From NCBI GenBank assembly GCA_905250125.1, contig CAJNOL010000515.1:1-64000 (forward strand): a stretch of DNA of 64,000 nucleotides, given 5' to 3'. The notes beneath the pieces were generated by a model, which did not search any database, was not told where the DNA came from, and worked only from the letters and a program-made list of their open reading frames with translations. How positions within the stretch are numbered: position 1 is the first letter of the stretch; each line of letters begins with the position of its first letter. This document shows, in pieces, positions 26,401-41,141 of this stretch. This stretch comes from Rotaria sordida. Its lineage: Eukaryota > Rotifera > Eurotatoria > Philodinida > Philodinidae. Both the position numbers and the translations under genes were made by a program.

Positions 26401-29262
26401 CACCCAAATCTCGAATAATAAAAGAAATGACTGAATTTGTTTCACAATTATTTCATATGCCAATCATTAATGATGCTACTGTAAACGAAAGATTAATTTA
26501 TTTTTCGACAATTAATATTGATTTACTTTGTTTCATAGCATTTTATTGTTCCATCACGAACTTATAACGATATTATCGAATCTACAAATATATATGAATC
26601 AGAAATTATTCATATTGAAGATGATGAATTACAAGTAAAAGAATTATTTTAAGATGTCAACAATTCGAAATAAAAAAAAAATTTTTTTTTGTTCAAATTT
26701 CGCATTGCCGATATCTTATATAAATTCATTTTAATATAATTATTAATATTAGATGCGTGATTCACCAGAAACACTTGAATGGTATGAAGAATGTATTCAA
26801 CGAAATATTCAAATACATGCTCAAATTCCTACTGAATATCAGCCATCGATTGTTTATTGTCATACAGGTCGTCAGTCAGTAATAACACCAGCTAAACGTG
26901 TTGAACAACGAAAAATATCAATAGAAGATGCTATGGAAAAATCCAAAGTAGTATTAGATCAACCAGAATCAAAAGTACCCAAAGATATATCTACATTCAA
27001 TAGTGGTTTTATTGAACGTCGTAATCAATCATTACTTGATTTTCAATCTATAGAATCTACATCAACATCTCAAACGGTGAATATCATTTTTCTTTTTTCT
27101 TTTTTAAAATAAATAATTCATTTACAGTAACATGTAAAAGTCTTTGCCCTCGAATAAGCAATTTTTTTGGAAGTTTTTCAGAACACAAAACCGTTTGATG
27201 ATGGAAGTAGACACGTATTCCTTGCGGAAGATATAGCACAAACTCAAACAAATTGATCGAAAGAATACTTAGCTCTATACGATACCAATACCAACAGAAG
27301 AATGCGAGTGTCAGAAAATCAATTCAACTCAAGGATGAAAATTGGAGCTGAAGAATGTTCATTGACAGAGAATTCAAGAGTCGATGATTTCTAAAGAACG
27401 AAGAGAAAAATCATGAAATATGATGATTTTAGTATCATGACCCTGGTCGACTAGGTACTCATGTAATAACTACCGACAATGTATTTGAAAATATTGTATC
27501 AAAACAGATGAATATTTTTGAAGTTTGTTAAAGCTGGGAGAATTGGGTCATTCTCGATGCACTGTGCTAATGTTGATGCGTTTGAGCTGCCTGTAATAAT
27601 CACAGAGCCTAAATCAACTCTAGTTATGTGATAAATTTTTATTCGCAAAATTTATTCTGAAACCATTTTCGTCTTGGTTAATTTGAATTCTTTCTAATGA
27701 ATAATTCGAATTTTAGTAGAAAACACTCTCTGCAATCATTTGTAACTAGAACCGAAAGTCATAAGTGCTCTTGTCGATTTTTATAAGTGCTGCAGAGCTG
27801 GGCAAGTACGGACTTTTTCGAGTATTTTGCCTAACTCTGAAGTACCACAGTATTGTGAACAAACATGCGACATGAGTATCCATTCAGGAGAATATCAACG
27901 ACCACCACTACATTCAAACGATTGCAGGTCATCTCATCCCCAACTCCAAAAGGTAATACTGCCTATCTTCGAGATTGGAGCAAGATAGGACTTTCAAATA
28001 CAAAACTCGAGCACTGAAGCAATTTTTGCTTAAGTAAGTGTCTGGAACGATCGGCTGATTCTCGAACATTGTGCTATTTTACTTGTGAATACGATCGGTT
28101 TCCATATTTATTGCATCCACCTTGAGAAATAGTTGAAACATTGAAGGCAAATACATTTACACCTTAGTATATATATATATTAAACACAATGTAGGTAACT
28201 GATTTAATTATACATACAATAACAACTTCTCAAAAGACAAATTTATTAGAAGCTTTAGAAGAATTATTTTCTCAAGAAAATCTTGATACATATCAAATAA
28301 CTGAAAGTCATTGGCATGATATATTTCTTATATTACTTAATTCATATCTTCGTTCACAATCAATAAATCGTCAAGAAATTTTTCAACGATTAACAGATAA
28401 ACTTCATGATTTACGGAATAAAGAACGTCGACGTTCATCAGAATTTTATCCAAATATTTCAATAGCATCATCAACAATTGATGAAATAATAAATACGTCG
28501 AATGAATCTGATATAATAGAAACTAAACGAAAAAGTTTTCATTTTGGTAAAAGAAAAAAAAATATTTCCAATAATTCAAATTTTTTTATTCCCATATTCA
28601 TCGTAGGATTACGATCATCATTTGATAGTATGAATAGTATTCAAAGTCAAAATGATTTAGAATATAATAGTATACCAGTCATAATAGATCAACAAAGTAT
28701 TATTAATCAAGAAAAAATACTTTCATCAACAAATAATAATTCTTTAATACAATCATTTTCACAAAATCATTCTTCTATAGCAAAATCTAAAATAGTCTCT
28801 CATGATCTTGTTCCTAAGAAAAGTTCTCAGTTTCAATCAAACATAGATAAAATTAATGTAAATTCAATCGAACATATCAACAAACATTCATCTGTTATAA
28901 GACAAAATTTATCAATTAATTCAAATGCTATTAATGAACATCAATGTTCTTCAACTCCTATGAAACATCGTCGATATAAGATTACTGTTATGCATAGTGA
29001 TGAACCATTAGATATACCTTCAAATCACGTCAAGACATCAACGGAAGTAATATTTTCAATTTTTCTTTTCTCCATAACAAACTTTATATGTTTCATATAG
29101 TCTACTAAACTTCCTCCAATTGTACCTAAAAAAAGATTATTTCCAACAAAACAATCTATATCAACAGCATTATTCGATAATCAACTACTACCGTCTTCAT
29201 CGACTACAACTACAACTAAACAGATTCGAAAGAAAATAATTTCTAACTTTCGAAATAAATAA
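5495..29262 (+). CDS. giant 4,070-aa repeat protein, 38 exons, family not recognised
   Basis: Exons: 5495-5567, 5632-6206, 6257-6358, 6414-6605, 7361-7966, 8356-8407, 8465-8570, 8866-9253, 9311-9686, 9737-10080, 10158-10257, 10327-10471, 10523-10920, 10981-11038, 11097-11395, 11453-11874, 12104-12568, 12631-13238, 15847-15995, 16433-16996, 17059-17411, 17466-18180, 18246-18509, 19198-19353, 19402-19674, 19728-20110, 20172-20681, 22205-22348, 22411-22783, 23380-23646, 23694-24647, 25996-26295, 26356-26480, 26539-26634, 26753-27076, 28195-28546, 28607-29046, 29101-29262. All junctions are GT-AG and every phase closes, giving 12,213 nt. The start has an in-frame TAA 21 nt upstream; AATAAA overlaps the stop. 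Residues 1-700 look globular. About 830-1250 include Asn/Asp/Glu-rich linkers. About 1740-3280 are degenerate 24-30-residue units with the core LT..(Q/E)(L/I)..(L/I). The last 250 residues are basic and Ser/Thr-rich. No signal peptide or membrane segment seen. A cytoskeletal or ciliary scaffold is possible but only a guess. Confidence 0.85.
8595..8860 (+). repeat. dispersed repeat family A copy in an intron
   Basis: Starts near AAGGAGTGTTGAAGTATA, passes ACTCGCGTCACAGATTGTAT and ends near TTTTAATCCCGTAGG. Related stretches lie at 18870-19010 (reverse orientation), 23095-23335, 25180-25345, 41660-41760 (reverse) and 49920-50085. No transposase is encoded, so it is a short non-autonomous element. 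It fills most of the intron between 8571 and 8865. Confidence 0.65.
13239..15846 (+). other. 2.6-kb intron of the giant gene
   Basis: No coding signal I trust. It contains a perfect 14-bp palindrome (CGTCGTATACGACG, about 15528-15541) and AT-rich sequence. The intron is flanked by phase-2 exons that join in frame. Confidence 0.5.
18528..19165. mobile_element. MITE-like element with about 70-bp terminal inverted repeats
   Basis: The left end (about 18530-18600, containing GGATAGAGATCTGAAAAT) is the imperfect reverse complement of the right end (about 19085-19160, containing ATTTTCAGATCTCTATCTC). The inside carries a reverse-oriented family A segment (18870-19010). The element occupies nearly the whole intron 18510-19197 of the giant gene. 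No ORF for a transposase. Confidence 0.65.
20682..22204 (+). other. 1.5-kb intron with a family B repeat at 21170-21430
   Basis: The segment around 21170-21430 is similar to 63530-63750. Shared landmarks are an AGCTA-rich start, a GGGGCAGCAG / CTGCTGCTCAG region and GAATTTCGATTTGAAACTTT. It is a dispersed non-coding repeat; no protein is encoded. The rest of the intron shows nothing I recognise. Confidence 0.55.
23095..23335 (+). repeat. dispersed repeat family A copy
   Basis: Matches the 8640-8860 copy from the direct run CAAAT...GAACTACTGCATTTCTGG through CAGCAGCTGCACATGTTTC to TTTTAATTCCGTAGAGATT. It lies just upstream of the acceptor at 23379 in an intron of the giant gene. Confidence 0.6.
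25180..25345 (+). repeat. dispersed repeat family A copy (partial)
   Basis: Contains GCACAGACCGTATATCAATA, GAACTACTTCCTTATTGCG and AAATGTGTCCCAACATAAAT, collinear with 8650-8765 and 23130-23220. Lies in the 1.3-kb intron 24648-25995. Confidence 0.6.
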
Positions 29263-29884
29263 AATATAAAATTTTCAAATAATATTCTATCATAATGTCT
29301 TTTAGTTTATATTACGTATTATTTTGCTCATCGAATATCATATTCAATTTCATCCGATAAATTGGATTCAGTGGATTTTGCTAAATTAATTATGATAGAA
29401 TATGTATATAACTAATAAAAAGTATCTTTCGACGATTTCTTAATTCTTTACTTCAATCAGGAAAAATATCGAATGGGTTCTTCAATTGAAATGTTTAGCA
29501 ATGTACTTATTTATTGAGATTATCGATTGAGAGATACTTTTGATACTATTTTTTACAAGTAATGTTAAAATTGAAATTCTGTCAATAAAACTAATAAATA
29601 TCATTATCAAATTGTACAAAAATGTTTCAGATAATGTACTTTGAATGGTTTGATATATTCTCGCTTCTCTACATATACTTTAAACATACACGAAATGATA
29701 TCATAGCTTTTGGTGTAGTTGACGTCTGTTAATAAGGAATGAGAGCAATCTTAAAAGTAATTGTGAAAAGTAAATCGTTGAAAAAAATGAACCCATTTTT
29801 GAAAACTCTTATTCAGTTAATGAAGTGACAAAGGACGATATATAAGAAATCAAGTTTTTCTCAAATTTTGATGTACTACTGAAG
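29263..29884. other. 3' flank of the giant gene
   Basis: AT-rich sequence with AATAAA at the stop codon of the giant gene. No gene seen. Confidence 0.45.
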
Positions 29885-31045
29885 GTCCATCCACTGGTTT
29901 TAATCCTTGAGAACTATATATAAGGTACTTAGAGATACTGTGGCCCTCAAGATATTCTAAGATGAATTTTTGCAAATTTTTGCTTTTGAATTCAATTTGA
30001 TACCTTTGTAGGTGCTCTTCAATTTTCTATAATCAATAGTTTTCATCGTTATTTACTTCATACTTAAAAATAGTTTCTTCACTTAGGTCTAGGTTATTTC
30101 TTGACTATATGATATTCCAGTGCAATCAATCCTGTACTATAGAACAAGTGAGTACAACATAAGACTTTCTCAAAAATTGTACACTATCGAGCTCTATATG
30201 TTTCACACATAATATCTTTCGAAACAATTGCGAGATCATTTCCTATATGAAAGAACGAGGTATATCGACGATATTTTAACAATGGTCAATAGTCCTATTA
30301 AAAACTTTTATGTATCAATAAGCAGCACAGCATCGATGATGAACTGATATAAATAACTTCTTTATAAATGAAAAACAAAATTTTTTGGCCTCGAGATTTC
30401 TGAGGGAACAAGAATATGAAAAAATTTATTTTTGAAATGCATATGAAATATTTATAGATTCTTCTAGAGTTTCATGCGTAAATCAAGCCTAAATACTCGA
30501 AATAAAAGTTTGAAAAAGAAATAATAAAAATAACAGACATCCTTTCTATGATCCTATATTCGTACTCGTCTCCAGGAGTCTGAAGGCCAAAAAAGATGTT
30601 CCGTTTATAAAGGAGTTATCTATCTCAGTTCATCAGGAATACTGTATTAATTATTGATATATAAAAGTTTTTAATAGGATTGTTCTGTTTAGCTAAAGTA
30701 CCGTTAATATACATGATCCCTTCATATAGCAAAGTAGACTATTCTCGAGGACAATCTTGCAAGTTGACAATGCATTTCTTCTGTTATGAAAGATGTTATA
30801 TGTAAAACATATAATGGAATATGATATAGTCAAGAAATAACTTAGACCTAAGAAAAGCGACCATTTTCAAGTATGAAGAAAGTAACGATGAAAATTATTG
30901 ATTATAGAAAATTAAAGAGCATCTACAACTATATCGAATTGAGTTCAAAAGCAAAATTTGCATAAGTTTAATTTAGAACACCTTAAGACCCACGATGTCT
31001 ATGAGTACCACATATATTCCTCAAGGATTATAACCAGTATTGAAC
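29885..31045. mobile_element. long foldback element, arms about 400 bp
   Basis: The left arm (about 29885-30330) and right arm (about 30640-31045) are imperfect reverse complements. Landmarks: TAGGTCTAGGTTATTTCTTG at about 30090 against CAAGAAATAACTTAGACCTA at about 30832, and CCTATTAAAAACTTTTATG at about 30292 against ATAAAAGTTTTTAATAGG at about 30660. The loop is about 310 bp. No transposase ORF. The outer right end shares a short run with 60630-60690 (ATACC(A/G)TT(C/T)GA...GCTCTACAA), so a related copy exists there. Confidence 0.7.
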
Positions 31046-31935
31046 CCTCAGAGCATCAAAAACTGATTTCTTATATACCGTTTGATGTGCTCCAAACTGC
31101 TCTACAAAACCACAAATATGGCGTTCTTGTTCAAGATAGATCATCAAATCCAACAACGTCTTTTGCTTGTTCTTGTCGATCATGCAATTTTTCATATTGC
31201 TTATGCAGGAACTTGAATTGAATCAAGTTTCAGGCTATAAGGTGGACGGTCGAATATGCAATAGATTATTCAATTTTAAATAGAACTATTGATGTACAAG
31301 CCAGTGTCAGACCTAGGACTTGAGTACACTGGAGCATTTTGATGGAAAGAAAGCAGGATTCAATAATACTAAAAAAACGTGTTTTGAAGCTCATTCAACC
31401 AGTGTTTTATGTAAATTTTCTATTCCGAAGGCACGATTTAAAACTTCGGGACAGCAAGTATCTATTTTTGAAAGCATAGACACATAGTTCGTAGTATAAT
31501 AATCACAAACTTCGGAAGGTCTAACCCGATATTTGGAGGGAGGTGATCCTTAATCTAGATAAAACACTGCATTCATAATACTATCGAGTCATTTTCGCAC
31601 TTTTTCTTCTGAGGAAAAAAATTTTCGAGAGAGAAATTGATCGTTCTCAGTGCCCTCTTCTAAATCTGACATTTATACAACGAGTCAGTATTAGTAATAT
31701 CCGCGAGATATATGATTAAAAAGTTCGAAGACTATGACATTATCTACAATGACATTGTAATATGACGTGTCAATAGAAAAATAATGTAAAATTTAATAGA
31801 AACAAATAATGAACTATTGCAGATTATTATTTTTTTCTATAATAAACATTGACAACAGGTATTATCATAAAATTTTTTTATATATTCTCAAAAGAAAAAA
31901 AAATGATACAAAATAAAATAACAAATGTTTGTTTT

Positions 31936-32460
31936 TTATGTTTGTCTTGAAAGTTCACTACGTACATTTTGTAGTTCATTATATGATGGTAATTTATTTT
32001 CATCATTATCAATATTAGCTATTGCATCAGGATACGATGGTGGTAAATCTGGTTTAAAATTAGATAGTTCAATAGTAGCTATTTGAGAGCGTACCATAGG
32101 CATACGACGATTTGATAATAAATTATTTGAAGAACGATATGAATTACAAAATTTATAACATACATGAATAATAATCATGCCAAAAACAAAAACAGCTATA
32201 AGTATACCAATAAGTTTGAGAGTAAAAGTATATGAATTACGTTGATTAGATTGATAAGTTGTCGTTGAATATTTTCTAGTTGTTAATGATGTTAAATTTT
32301 TCAAAGAAAACAATTCATACTGATATAAACTACAATTATTTATTGACCAATTACATATCACTGTTTGTGAAATATGTTTTTGAATAGGTATTGATATTGT
32401 CTGTGTAATAAAAATGAAAAATAAGTAGAAATATTGATTGCTATTGAATAAAACAAGCAT
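31936..32460 (-). CDS. single-pass membrane protein with PPSY and LPSY motifs
   Basis: Single-exon ORF of 174 aa ending in TAA. It begins with a hydrophobic signal-peptide-like segment (residues 1-24), then a short ectodomain with a CNWSINNC Cys pair and an S/T-rich stretch. A transmembrane segment follows (about 82-104, LIGILIAVFVFGMIIIHVC), then a basic juxtamembrane stretch. The cytoplasmic tail carries LPPSYPDA and KLPSYNEL. PPxY and LPxY motifs bind WW domains, for example of NEDD4-type ubiquitin ligases, so a role as a membrane adaptor for trafficking or ubiquitination is plausible. The layout resembles Shisa or WBP1/VOPP1-like proteins, but the cysteine pattern is too short to place it there. 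No intron needed. Confidence 0.7.
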   Translation of the reverse strand: MLVLFNSNQYFYLFFIFITQTISIPIQKHISQTVICNWSINNCSLYQYELFSLKNLTSLTTRKYSTTTYQSNQRNSYTFTLKLIGILIAVFVFGMIIIHVCYKFCNSYRSSNNLLSNRRMPMVRSQIATIELSNFKPDLPPSYPDAIANIDNDENKLPSYNELQNVRSELSRQT

Positions 32461-33563
32461 AATAGATTGATTTGATTGACATGTAAAAAAAAAAAAAATT
32501 ATTCGATTTTTTTTATAATTTTTCTCTCTTGTACTTTATCCGATTTTAACGCCAAATGGTTTTTACCTTCATACATTTTGTCAATTCAGTATCACCTATT
32601 GACATAACTCGATAAAAAAAATCGACTCAGATATAATAATAAAAGAGAAAAAAAAAATCTAGAAAGAAAAGAAAAAGAAAGACTTCGGTAAATATCGTTA
32701 TTGAGACGAACAGTCGAGACGTTTTTTCTTTTTCTTATTCTTCAAAGATGTTTATGTCACTTCTGTTTTAAATAATTTGATATGGAAATTCGAACACTTG
32801 TCATTAAAATATTCCTAGATATCATTTCAATTTACAATTCAACCTTTGTCAATTAGTTATTGTTTTGACAATTATGATAGACCTATAAAAGATTAGTGTA
32901 CGAGAATATTCAGCACCAAAAAATTAAGCTTGCAAAAAAATAAATGTAAAGAATGTGAATGGAAATGAAGAGAAGACTAATACCCACATTCATATACATT
33001 CATTGATCTTCTAGTTCATATCATATTGATTTTAGTCTTTTCTTTGCGCGCTTAATTTTTTTGGTACTGAACGTACTCGTACTTATCATTCCTGTTCCAA
33101 TCTTCAATTTAGAAGATATTCTTGACATTTAATGATAGATTAAATCAATCAAAATATTCGATTGATATTGTCTTCAATAGATATTCACAGAAATTTATAT
33201 GAGATAATTGTGCAAGACATTTTTATTAAGTTTTTGTTTTCTCCGTTTATTTTAATCAATATAGAAACTTTTTATTTTCACTACATCGTATATTTCAAAT
33301 TATTTTCTTTTAAATCTTTCATATTTATGTAAAACGTAGATGAACAAATTACACATTAGTTTACAAGATTTATGTTTTTGACTTCGTTTTTTTTTTTTGT
33401 CGTTCTTTATAGAACAACACTAACAAAAGAAGAAGAAAAAAATATATAGATAGTTATTATGCACACACATACAATCGAGATTCGTACATTTACACAAATT
33501 TTTAAACCCTGAGATAATACAAGATAATAATGAAAATATTGATTGACTAGTAAATTAATTTAA
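32461..33563. other. intergenic, two minus-strand genes
   Basis: Upstream region of the 31936-32460 gene and 3' region of the R3H gene. A/T-rich with purine tracts around 32640-32680. No ORF or RNA recognised. Confidence 0.45.
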
Positions 33564-36823
<3,260 letters not shown>

Positions 36824-37817
36824 TTAATTATTGTTTTTTTTTTATTATTATTTTAAAGCACCATCAATGGTGGAGAAATATACGACGATAATCATATGGA
36901 TCAATTTGAACTAGAAAAGAACGGAACAAAAATCTTTTTTTTCTTCTTTTATTTTACAAATCATTCACCTGTACAGTTAAATACTTGAATTAATCAAAAA
37001 AGAATAATATATGGTACATCAACTTAATAAAAGTACTTTTTTTTGGGTATAGACAAAAGAAAACAGAGATTATATCTTCTTATTAATATAAGCAAATAAA
37101 CAAAATGTCAACAAAATATAGTTTGAGAAAGTAAACAATTGAAATTATTAGTTTAATATAGAAATGATAAGAAATAAATTCATATTTAATTTTAATAAAA
37201 GGAAAAGATAATATATTGAAATATTTTAATTGAAAAAGAAAAATTATTTTAATCTTTTTTTCTATTTGAAATAGAGGTCAGTATTAGTCAATGTTGGATT
37301 TCTCCCCACATGCAATAAATTTCTTTCGATTTCATCATCAATCATTACATGTGTCATCATAAAGAATTGAATTATAAATACAACTGTCTTCGAAATCAAT
37401 TATTGCTAGAGACTCGTAGTGTAGTCTGACCGAGAAAAATTCTCTAACTGTTACCTTCCAGCAGGATAGGGTAATCTTGCATATCTCTAGTCCAAAGATG
37501 CAATGGTGAGATTAATAGTAAAGCTGGTGAGTAGTACATGAATAACTGACAGTAATAAGTAGTGTATCAACACTGCTAAGTTTTCTTAATAGAATTCGTT
37601 TTATTTGAGGTTGGCAACGTATTTAGAAGATAGATAATGGATATTTTCTTTTATAATCATTCTGATTTCGTATAGATTACTTCTTTTCCATGATTATACT
37701 AAACATAAAAGTTCTTTTATTTATAATTCTACTTTGGAAATCTATCATATAGTATAAAGAAAAACAGCTGATATATTCCAGTAGTTTCTTTTTTCAGATT
37801 TGATAAATACCAAAACA
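36824..37817. promoter_or_regulatory. divergent promoter region between R3H gene and eIF2-beta
   Basis: The two start codons point away from each other across about 1 kb. The region must include both promoters. No clear TATA or Inr could be singled out in the AT-rich sequence; a 5' UTR exon may also be present. Confidence 0.4.
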
Positions 37818-39462
37818 ATGACTACTAACGATAGTATAACCGACGATGTAAGTTAATGTTATTTTTTTCTATTAAATCAGTCATGTTCGTAATTATCTAT
37901 TCTTTAGACATTTTTCGACACGAACAAGAAAAAGAAATCGAAAAATCGGATTAAGCGTGATGCACTAACTGAAACAACAAATTCAATAGATAATGTGGCT
38001 GGAGATGGAACTACTAATGATGCAGCAGTGGTTGAAAGCGACTATACTTATGAATATGTAAGTCTACTTGGGAGCTGCAGGTCCACTTTTTTGTGAACTC
38101 GGACTCGAAAAAAGTTTAAAATTTGTACTCGGACCCGGTCGGATTCAAACCCGAGGCTTTTCCCATCAATATGTGGCACCCTTCTAGTGTACATGGACAA
38201 GTAGAGAATCAAGGTTTTAGCGATTTATTCGCCACTCTCTGAAAACAACCCAACGTGGAGGTATATCTTGTTAGTATATTTCTCATCTGGGGACCAGAGA
38301 ATTCATAAAAAAGTGTACTCAGGTCTGACAAAAAATAAAACGTTAGACCCGGGCCTGGACTCATTTCCGACCGGGTCCAGATCTAGAAGGACCCGCAGCT
38401 ACCTTAAGTCTATTTGTATCAATGTATTTGGACAGACTTTTATAAAAACATTATTGAACTTAACATCTAAAAGAATCTACTTGTACACTTAAAGTATCTA
38501 TCATGATTATGGATGCGATAGTGACAGTGAACCAGTCTTACATACAGACTAACAGTGAAGATGATGACCGTATTATAAAATAATGGTAGTGGTCTTGAAT
38601 TGATTTCGGTCAAGGAGGTCATTTCAAGGAAATAGCTGAATTTTATAAAAATAGACTGAAGATTTTGAGATTCACATCGGTCTATGATGACATCAGCGAT
38701 CATCATCATCGTTGCATTCCTAATCATGATCTGTGAGTTGGAATAAGAGTTTGAATATTTTATTGTTTGTCTTCATTCATTTAAATTAGATAATTTATGT
38801 TTTTTTTTCTTGATAGTTGATTACTCGAGTATTTAAAACTATTAATGAAACGACTGGGACAAGCCCTGATCCATCAGATAAAATCAGATTGATTCTTCCA
38901 CCAGTACAAGTGGGACGTATTGGTACAAAACGTACAGCATTTCTAAATTTTGCTTCAATATGCGCATTGTGAGTTATTCGATTGTATATTTTTTATATGA
39001 ACAGCAAAAAAAAAAACAAATTTATTTAATTTTTAGACTTAAACGGCAAGAAAAACAATTACATGACTATTTTGTGGTCGAATTAGGTACAACGTAAGTA
39101 ACAAAAAAATATTTTCGTTATTTCTTATTTTATTTTATTTTTGTTTGTTTGTTATTTAGAGCTTCTATCGATAGAAATCATGCTTTAATTATAAAAGGAC
39201 GTTTTCAACAAACCCATATAGAAAATATTCTTCGTTCGTTTATAAGTAAGATAATTTCATTTTCTTATAAAAATTTTTCAATTATTTGTTTTGTTTTTCT
39301 TTTTTTTTTTTTATAGAAGAGTATGTCTTTTGCAAAACATGTCGTTCTCCAGATACATTATTAGGAAAAGCAGATCGTTTAACTGTGATTAAATGTAATA
39401 CTTGTCATTCACAATATTCTGTTTCTAGTATCAGACCAAATATTCAAACTCATAATGGCTAA
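37818..39462 (+). CDS. EIF2S2: eukaryotic translation initiation factor 2 subunit beta
   Basis: Six exons: 37818-37847, 37908-38057, 38817-38968, 39037-39093, 39160-39245, 39317-39462; 621 nt, 206 aa, phases close. eIF2-beta is part of the eIF2-GTP-Met-tRNAi ternary complex and binds eIF5/eIF2B through N-terminal lysine blocks. Seen here: one lysine block (KKKKSKNRIKR), the DYTYEYLITRVF start of the conserved domain, VQVGRIGTKRTAFLNF, ASIDRNHALIIKGRFQQ, and the C-terminal zinc finger C-x2-C...C-x2-C (FCKTCRSPDT, KCNTCHS). The protein is short compared with animal orthologues (about 330 aa) because the acidic/lysine-rich N-terminus is reduced to one K-block. AATAAA at 39600. Intron 2 carries a transposon. 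Confidence 0.93.
38071..38405. mobile_element. non-autonomous hAT-like element with TIRs and target duplication
   Basis: The left end GGAGCTGCAGGTCC and right end GGACCCGCAGCTACC are inverted repeats. The element is rich in GGACCCGG-type motifs, unlike its AT-rich surroundings. It is flanked by AAGTCTACTTG (38060-38070) and AAGTCTATTTG (38406-38416), a likely target site duplication with one mismatch. It sits about 13 nt inside intron 2 of EIF2S2, right behind the splice donor. No transposase ORF. Confidence 0.7.
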
Positions 39463-41141
39463 AATTTTAAAAAAATTTAACAAATAATTATTTTTTTATC
39501 TTTGTATTTAATATATACTTTTTCTTTTTAAATTTCGAATATGATGTGCACCTATTTCGAATTTAAATACTTTTATGTATTATAATCTTGAGCATTATTA
39601 ATAAAACGTGATTTCTTTTGAAGATGTATAGTAGATTGAGAAATTTTCTTTTATATATTATTTGTATGTCGAATAGACATTTATTTATTTTCTTGTTGCT
39701 CTATCAATGTAGTTACTATGAATAACACATTATGATAAATTGCGAATTATATTAATTTTTGTCTTGTCTTCGAACTCGATCGGTACTAGAGAACACCATA
39801 GGACGAAAAACTTGCCCTTCGGATAATCCATTTTGTTCTGTACATGGAGAAACATGACAATTGTTTTTATGACGCAGAACCTACAGGTAGAGTCTGTCGG
39901 ATCCAAAAGTTTTGGACTCGGATTCGACAAGGCAATATTTGAATCCTGCATGACATCCAACTCTAGTCGAACTTATTTCTTCTCATTGTTCGTCTGTTTT
40001 TATGGATTACATTTTGAATCACATATCTTTTTATTTATTTTGTTCATCCTATGGATATCAAATAATTCTTTTTTTTTTTCATTGTTGATTTCATTTTTGC
40101 TGGACAGACAAGTTTTTATTCTTATCAAAAATGCGATGAAAAGATCGAAAGCAAGGAGATCCTTTGTTCTGTAAAGACGAACTTTTTGTTGCCTTGGTTC
40201 TGCGTCCTGCAAAAGAGGATGAAGAAAGCAGTCTTGTGATGTTTTCTGATCAGTACATAATCTTTTATCTCGATATATGCAATATGTTATTGAATGCCAG
40301 TTATAAAACACAGATTACCTATTATTTTTATAATTAACAGATGCATTATTCAGAACAATTTAAAATCCATTGCCGATATTTTTGTCATTCGTGAAATGCT
40401 CTAAAATGATTGGAGAAGATCTTTTAAGGAAGCTGAATTAACAGAAAACCATACCTAAGATTTTCTATACGTATAAGAGTATTAAATCACTTTCAACGTG
40501 ATGATAATCTGTCCACATGTATATGGTAGTAGAACCAGTAAAAGTTAAATTCCTGATTATCTCTGTACAAATTTTGGTTTGGATATAGCTTGAGAAAAAT
40601 TAAATTATACGATTTGGAGAAAATACAAATTTGCCGATTAGTAAATCTGATACATGATAGAATATCCTCAAAATTTAGAATCAATATGGATATTTTTATT
40701 ACAAAATCTGAAGTTTTAAAATAACCTTGATTTTTTCAATATAAATGATTTTGAAAGCTCATAAAGAAAAATCAAGTATTCATCCGCACGATTAATATAA
40801 CTAAAGCAGACAGGTGTAATTTTAAAAAAAATCTCACCTCAATATTTTCTATGGAGCACAGTGAAAAAATTAGTCTGCTTTCATGTCACACACGGTACGA
40901 AAAACAAGATGTTTGCTTCTGTTCGTCTTCTTAAGCATCGTATTTTATATTTATATCCCATAGGAATTCATTAAAAAATATATGCGAATTTTACAAAAAA
41001 AAACAGATAAAAAAAATAACACATATTCATTGATTCACGGTTATATGATTAAAAAAAAGAAATCTTTTACAACAATTGACTTCAACACTACACATCTGAC
41101 ACACAGTGTATTGGTTTTTTTGTTCATCACGATAAATATAA
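39463..41141. other. intergenic stretch between eIF2-beta and glycosyltransferase
   Basis: Convergent 3' ends face this region. A weak inverted pair GACGCAGAACC (about 39870) and GGTTCTGCGTCC (about 40197) may mark a decayed element. ORFs here are short and unsupported. Confidence 0.4.

Noticed and set aside
31000-31221. ORF with IPFDVLQTALQ as a protein domain
   Set aside because: The similarity to 60602-60811 is at DNA level within repeat sequence; frames are short and not maintained beyond it.
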